From Evernia prunastri (lineage: Eukaryota; Ascomycota; Lecanoromycetes; Lecanorales; Parmeliaceae), in assembly GCA_003184365.1 (NCBI GenBank), contig NKYR01000049.1, forward strand, positions 62,001 to 126,000: 64,000 nt of DNA. The letters run 5' to 3'. Position 1 is the stretch's first letter, and the number at the start of each line of letters is the position of its first letter. The position numbers and the translations under genes were made by a program. Shown here in pieces: positions 58,272 through 64,000 of the stretch. Below the pieces are notes generated by a model that did no database searches, was not told the origin of the DNA, and was given only the letters and a program-made list of their open reading frames with translations.

Positions 58272-58812
58272 ATCGTTTGAGATCTGGTACATAGCGAAAA
58301 CAGGTTGGCCCCCGTGGAGCCATCGAAAGGTCCCATTATTTTTGAGGGGAAAACAGGACAGTGGTTAGCCGAATGCTGGTATTGCTACGATTGTCAAATG
58401 CACTAGATAGATCTCGTTTGTTCAGCGATTCCTGCCAAAAGCGATTCGAGGACACGAAAACTGAGATCTCATTGCGTGACTCTCGGTGCCAATATGCTCT
58501 GCTATGATGCGGTGTTACCGGCCTGCTACCTAACACTCTCAGGCTATACTGGGGAAAGTACCAGCCATAACGGCCGCTATCCATGAGCGCTTCGATGCGT
58601 CTCCACGACCAGCACACTTGGACTCCAACCGTAGCCATTTCCAGAACTGTCTACCCTATTTATAAAACACACCTAAGATATGCCTTCCCAGTACATCTAG
58701 GCACGTACAACAGATAAAATATATACCGATCCCCCCGCCCCACGTCCAATTCGCCAGTCTCGACGAAAAACCCAGGTATGATATATGTATGTACAACGTC
58801 CGAGCCTCCCTC
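58272..58812. other. intergenic between convergent genes
   Basis: 3' flanks of SBA1 and the aquaporin gene. Nothing else recognised. Confidence 0.5.
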
Positions 58813-60390
58813 CTACTCAACATGCTCCGACCGCTTGCCGAGCCCATATTCATCCGAGCTCCCGTTCCCCTGCCTATCTCGCAACATATTCGCGGCCCCG
58901 GTCTCGATCATACCCTGCATCAGAACGGCACAGGTCAGCTTTCACTTTCACTTCCCTTTCTCTGCCCAAACTCGCACGACGGGGGAAAAAAAGAGGGGGA
59001 AACGACTCACAGTCCTGGTGATATGTCTCTGCAACCCCTCCTCCCCCTCCTCATGCACCGCGTGGCCCTTGCCGATCTTGCTCAAGCTATCCCGCATCAA
59101 GAACTCGTAGTAGCCCGTCGCGAAGAGCGTCGCGGGCACGTTGACCAGGATGGCGATCCAGCTGTAGTTCATGTAGCTGAAGGCCTCGCCGCCGAAGAAG
59201 ATTGCGGCCACGATGCGCGTGCCCAGGTCGCGGGCGAGGTTGGTGGAGATGGAGATGTCGGCGAAGCCCCAGACCATGGTGGCGTACGCGAGGCCGATGG
59301 CGAAAGGGGCGCCGGCGGCGGAGACGAACGGGTTCGCCGGGTCGAGACAGGCCCAGATGACGATGCCGATGTAGGAGTCGACGAAGAATTCGGTCAGGAA
59401 GAGGTAGCCGAGGTTTCTGCAGATGGCAGCGTGTTAGTGAAGCTCCTTCACTGCATGTAGACTGGGACGGAACAGGAAACGGAATTGAACTTCACGTACG
59501 TCTGGTTGGGATTTGGGAACGTGCATAAAATGCTCGCCGGTCCTCCATTGTAAACCATTGGTCTTCCAGCAGCCAAGGTCGTAGCCTTAAATTCTTGAAT
59601 CTCTGGCCTATGCACAATTTTGAATCAGCATTGCTTCTCGAAGCCAGAAACCCGATTTATAAACCGCGATTTTGGAGGAAGATGAGCCTTCTGCTCCCGC
59701 GAATTGTCTTCCAACGCAACTTCTGATGCCAAATAGGAAGCAGCGCTCAAATTTACGTACCAGTACATGCCCATAAGCAACATTCCTGCCATGAATGATC
59801 CAAAGATCTGAGAAAAAATATAATGGGGAACCTTTCTCCAGGGGAAGCCCTGCCAGACAGCGAAACAAATCGTAATGGCTGGATTAAAGTGCCCACCCGA
59901 TGTAGAGGCGCAGGTGATGATGGCGAAAGCGATTCCGATAGCAAAGCCCCAGCCGATCTGAAAGATACTGCCGAAGGCGGTAGGATCGGGTTGGGCAGCA
60001 TTGATGTAGAAGGAAGTGATGGCTGCTATGCCGGGGAAGCTGGTGTACTGTCAGTTCCTTGACCTTCTACATCGTCTGCAGAAAGAACGTACACATAGAA
60101 GAAGACTCCTGTAGCCTCGGCCATGCACTCCCGCAGCCAACGTGGCCTAGGATTATCTCAGTATAAAATGAACAGTACGGCATTGGAGCATATTGACCGT
60201 GCGTGCTCGAAATCGAGCTTTCGTTGTGATACTGGCTTGCCAGCAACGACATTCCGGGACAGATGCTGCTGAACGGCTTCGGTTGCACCCAACTCCACTG
60301 TTTCAAGGGTTAGCATCTAGCCATTTCTACTGCACATGCTTCCCACTCACAATCGTTGGTCTGCAACCTATGCATGCTATTAGACGTCAT
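58813..60390 (-). CDS. aquaporin/aquaglyceroporin (MIP family), 362 aa
   Basis: Membrane channel for water or small neutral solutes. CDS is complement(join(58813..58914, 59011..59416, 59500..59607, 59761..60039, 60093..60146, 60198..60297, 60351..60390)), seven exons, with introns 51-153 bases. The spliced protein runs RPRWLRECMAEATGVFFYV, FPGIAAITSFYINAAQ, GWGFAIGIAFAIITCASTSG, then the first pore motif GGHFNPAIT, further helices (FSQIFGSFMAGMLLMGMYW; NLGYLFLTEFFVDSYIGIVI), and the second pore motif in STNLARDLGTRI, where NPA is replaced by NLA. Six membrane helices are evident. An N-terminal cytosolic stretch of about 45 residues and a C-terminal tail (EEGEEGLQRHITRT, then a last exon of 33 residues) flank the channel. 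The NLA variant in the second box occurs in fungal-specific aquaporin groups; substrate cannot be told from sequence. Confidence 0.92.
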
Positions 60391-62599
60391 CTTGCGTATG
60401 GCAAGGTAGCTTCATATACACTTGGAGAGCTCGAGGATGAGAAGGGAAGTACGAGAGCAAAAGAAGAGCAAATGGTGGACGCAATAAGAAGAAAGAGAGG
60501 TTGAGACGGCTCGAACGGAGAGGTAAAGGAGGCATCTCGAAGCCGGCCGTGTCGTTTGACTTGACTGGAGCCATTCCCAGTGTTGCCGAGGTCAACGGAG
60601 ATTGCTCATTGGCTAGCATTGTCTGTAGGCAGGATCTAAGGATGAGCCAGTGGGGTGGATGTGCGGGTCAGAATAATCCGGCAACGGCATTTGTTTTATC
60701 TGCCATGAGCCAGGTTAGGCGTTGGACGGTTGGAGAGATGTGCAGACCTTAAGGTACTTTACGCAACCGACTATGCCAGGAAAAGGAAAGATCGGTCAAG
60801 ATTTGGGAATCAACGGACGGTCTGATAAACGTCGTACTCGAGGAGGCATGTGGAAGGAAGCTCTACCGATTTACTTGTACAAATAGTAGTAGAGCGTTTC
60901 ACAGCATCAAGAAGCATCGTTGGACAACCTACCTCAAGGTACATAGGTACCTTATCGCATGTTATCTACCCCGGATCTTACCCAGTCGGCACTTTTATCG
61001 TGGTCGCGGGGAATAGAGTATGCTGCCTCGGCATATTTAGACTGCTAAAAGTCTCTCCACACTGACTGAAAACTCAATCCGTGCACTACTTAAAAGGCAA
61101 ATGGAGGTGGCAATAATGCCGTCATACCTAAGCTTAGGTAAGGTACTACAGTAACTAAGGTTAGAGTAACATCTTAACGATAAAAGGTTCCTGTCGCTAC
61201 TCGCTAGTAGGGTACTCTAGGTACTTCATACAACACAGTAGTATGTGGTACAGGAGAAACCTGGGATATTCTGAACATTATCATTAATGTATATGAAGCT
61301 CGACCCATACTTCCATTGAAGACTCATAAATCTGCCTTTGCCACTGCAACCGTGTGGCAACCATCTCTAACGCTCCGTCAGGAAGTGTTCCTTGGAGCTC
61401 TGCAGCTTCCCGATGGAACTGGTCCATCTCATGACTTCCATGAAGGGCATGAGCCTACAGAGGTTCTTTATTTTCTTAACATCCAAAGAGAAGCCCAATT
61501 TCTAGAAAACCATGAATGAGAAATGAAGCACGCACAAAACAAACTCCACTCTCATTACAAAACCGCCATCACATTGAGGACTCATTGATGGCTTCGTCCA
61601 TGCCTGGGCTTCACGAGAACGACTCTCGGCTTCCAGGTGAGTATCGTGAATTAGTCCCACTTGTAACACCACAATTGCCGTAAGGGAAGAGACCAATACG
61701 ACTTCAACAGCTCCAAGTGAGCGTTGGTATTTGAGCATGTGACCTTAGGTAGAATGGAGGCTTGTGTTGCAACAAGGACATGCAACGAAATCTGCGAGAC
61801 ACAAGCAGTACGAGAACGCAACCCTGTGAGTCGCTTTCTGTAGTCAAAGGAGGAATGATTGAATCCGTATCTTCAACTCTCACGGCTTTTTCATCAACGC
61901 TGATCCGTCTGCACGTGAAGCAGACGGACTGGAGAGACAACATATCTTACTTGATTCGAGTCACGCTCCTACCTTACAACGCCTATTCCTTCCCGTGATC
62001 ACGATGTCTTTTACACACACCATGCCTTGATAATGACCAACGCGAAGAGACATAGCCTGGCACAGAGCTCGTGCACACCACAGCCAATGGAACTCTTCCA
62101 AATCACTCTGCTTTACCTTACACCAATCGCTATCAAAGCTGCACAAACCCCCATTACCTTGCAGACGAGAAGTCACATGCTCTGCCCCAGTACCTAGACT
62201 AAACATCGCCGGCTACGGTATGCATATTTGGCAAAGCTTGAATTCGGCCGAAATCCTATACATAGACTGAAACACAGTCGCTGTTTGTTACTCTAGCAAG
62301 TGAAGTGAACGAAAAACTATCACTAACCTCATCGCCATCTAGCCCGATTGGTCAGCTACGCTCAAAATTTGCCTCAGTATCACTGTGATTCACTTCACTT
62401 TTCTTTCTTCCTTCCTTCCTTCCTCCACCCCATCATCCTCAACGCCCACCCCCCATCATCCATCTCCTTGCTATCGACCAGGCCGTCTTCAACGACAACA
62501 ACATCATCTAGAGTCCACTCCTTCAATTCTGAAAATTTTCTCTTATCCTTAGCACTTCCACTTCAAGTCACTAAAGCGCGGGTCAGCGTGAAGGTACCC
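60391..62599. other. 2.2 kb intergenic, no gene recognised
   Basis: Divergent upstream region of the aquaporin and oxygenase genes. Several TACCTTA/TAAGGTA-type motifs occur (around 60749, 60930-60955, 61128-61143, 61743). The last 250 bases are CT-rich with (CTTC)n at 62403-62425, a 5' leader-like stretch. Frames are short with no family features. Confidence 0.45.
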
Positions 62600-64000
62600 A
62601 TGTCTTCGATCCAGGAAGCGGCCTTGAGGGCTGCCATCGCGGTGCTCTTCATCTCGCAAACCATCCTTTCCACTATCCTGGCATGCATGGGCAACCCCAA
62701 ATTCTGGATCTCCTTCCTTTGCTTCATACTACCATCTTACATGCTCATCGTTCGTCAATTTCGGTACCAGCGCGTCAACATGGTCAAGAAGCGCTATGGC
62801 TTCACGGATGCCTTCGATTCCTACAAGGACATGACACCCGACCAGTCCCAGGCTGTACTGAAGAATCTCGCCGAATGGGATCACCCCTTCGTCTTCGAGT
62901 TTGGGTGGATATCCGAATTCTTCAAGGTACGTGCTGACTGGTGAACTCACGGCTTCTTTCCCCTCACTCGTATCCAGCAGCTTCCGCTCGTCCCTGTCTC
63001 CTGTGCAAGATTATTTGGAATTCCTCAAGATCGTTGCATTCGTCGTCCATCTCCTTTTCCGCACTCACCCGCCTCCATTTGATTTACCCTATCGCTTCGT
63101 TACATCTGGAATTTGGTTGATGACGCTCACATGTCTCCAATCGCATTTCGGGTCCGCAGTGTCACCCGAAGGATTTCTCATGTGGCCTTTTACTCACGTC
63201 TCCGAGCTTCCCCGTCGAGCTCGCTCTCCCCGAAATCCCGTCTCATGCACATTCCCGCGAATCTCACTCATGCACTTGCGCATCTTGTCGTCTTCGAACC
63301 AATGAAACCTTTGCTGACACCCGACTTCACAGACCGCAACTGCGCCTTGCCTCTCGAAAGTCATCGTAAATTCTGGCCACTTCACGAGCGCCGATCCATT
63401 AATCAGCCATGGCAGACAGCAAGATACGGTGTCTCTCATGACCCAGATGCAGGTTCAGCCCTTACACTCGAGAGAGCATGCCCTATGCATGGCGCGTATC
63501 AATGAGCATCATAGCCTGTATGGTAGCGTGATCAATAGCGATACAGTCTTATGGCTTTCCTGGTACGTCATACCGTCTGACTGACGCAAAGAATAGTTGC
63601 TGACCCAATGCTTTATCGCAGGATGTGGATGCTTGGCCCTGTTCAATGGATCAACCTTATTGGCTGGCGTAAGCTTCAGAACTTCGAGGTTCACGCCATG
63701 TTCATCTATTGGCGGGAGATGTCGGTTATGTTGGGCTGCAAATGGGTCCCTAAAACACTGAGTGAGCTAGAAGACTTCCGTAAGGTAAGGCTTTGACCCC
63801 TTGCACTCTGTCACCAAAGGTGTGGCTAACCTGATGTTCTGCAGAACTTTGAAGCCAAGGAGCAAAATTTTAGTCACTGGAATGTCACATTCTCTGATGT
63901 CATGCTGGACGCCATCTTGTTCTCGATTCCTGGTTTCCTGAAGCCTGCTGGTCGGAAATGCATTGTCGCTATCTTCGACGAGGATGTACGTCGCTGCAAT
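62600..64000 (+). CDS. MpaB/rubber-oxygenase-family protein, truncated by the window edge
   Basis: Predicted membrane-anchored, haem-containing oxygenase of the MpaB/Lcp family (mycophenolic acid MpaB is the characterised fungal member). CDS is join(62600..62926, 63333..63562, 63622..63784, 63845..64000+), the last exon open at the edge. The N-terminus (MSSIQEAALRAAIAVLFISQTILST) contains a membrane segment, followed by a second hydrophobic stretch and RYQRVNMVKKRYGFTDAFDSY. Exon 1 ends HPFVFEFGWISEFFK and joins to TATAPCLSKVIVNSGHFTS, then QDTVSLMTQMQVQPLHSREH and ALCMARINEHHSLYG, the region holding the haem-environment motifs in this family. Exon 3 gives WMLGPVQWINLIGWRKLQNF and exon 4 SHWNVTFSDVMLDAILFSIP. 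The first intron is 406 bases, unusually long here. GTACGT at 63988-63993 could be another donor. The gene is not next to a biosynthetic cluster in this window. Confidence 0.82.

Overview
The window comes from the nuclear genome of a filamentous ascomycete (Pezizomycotina). The genes are split by short GT-AG introns of about 48 to 80 bases with ACTAAC/CTGAC-like branch points. Recognised proteins (Tbf1-type telobox factor, Gde1, Skb1/PRMT5, Tma46, secreted agmatinase, fungal aquaporin, MpaB-type oxygenase) are of fungal type, and codon third positions are only mildly GC-biased. The class (for example Dothideomycetes or Leotiomycetes) cannot be fixed from the sequence alone. Exon boundaries below were worked out by hand from reading frame, splice consensus and family similarity.

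Layout. 1-6.4 kb: a small secreted protein, TFIID/SAGA subunit TAF10, and a three-exon TRF/Tbf1-like telobox protein. 8-12.4 kb: a large mostly disordered protein of unknown function with an eIF4E-binding-type motif. 14.9-18.5 kb: a glycerophosphodiesterase (SPX-ankyrin-GDPD, Gde1). 18.5-24.5 kb: a gene-poor stretch with one intron-containing tRNA-Ile(UAU). 24.5-30.5 kb: divergent PRP43 and PRMT5 genes. 31-36 kb: two small proteins (one secreted), OST4 and TMA46. 36-41.6 kb: a 1438-residue C2H2 protein divergent from ribosomal protein L26. 42.5-43 kb: a probable gene remnant. 43.9-48.1 kb: a MATE transporter and a secreted agmatinase-like ureohydrolase. 49.8-51.9 kb: an ALYREF/Yra1 mRNA-export adaptor with a 1.1 kb intron. 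52.5-56 kb: a repeat-rich island with two nested MITEs, a tRNA-Ile(AAU), a fold-back MITE and remnants of a decayed gene. 56.2-60.4 kb: VPS24 divergent from SBA1/p23, then a seven-exon aquaporin. 62.6 kb to the edge: a truncated MpaB-family oxygenase gene.

Most genes are housekeeping and do not form a pathway cluster. Several share RNA themes (Prp43, PRMT5, Yra1, Tma46, L26, the putative 4E-binding protein), but nothing in the layout shows co-regulation beyond head-to-head pairs sharing short intergenic regions (PRP43/PRMT5, OST4/TMA46, C2H2/RPL26, VPS24/SBA1). The most noteworthy points are the nested hAT-in-Tc1-like MITE, the perfect 87-base fold-back element, the unusually long YRA1-type intron, the frameshift at the PRP43 C-terminus, and the 4E-binding motif in an otherwise uncharacterised protein.
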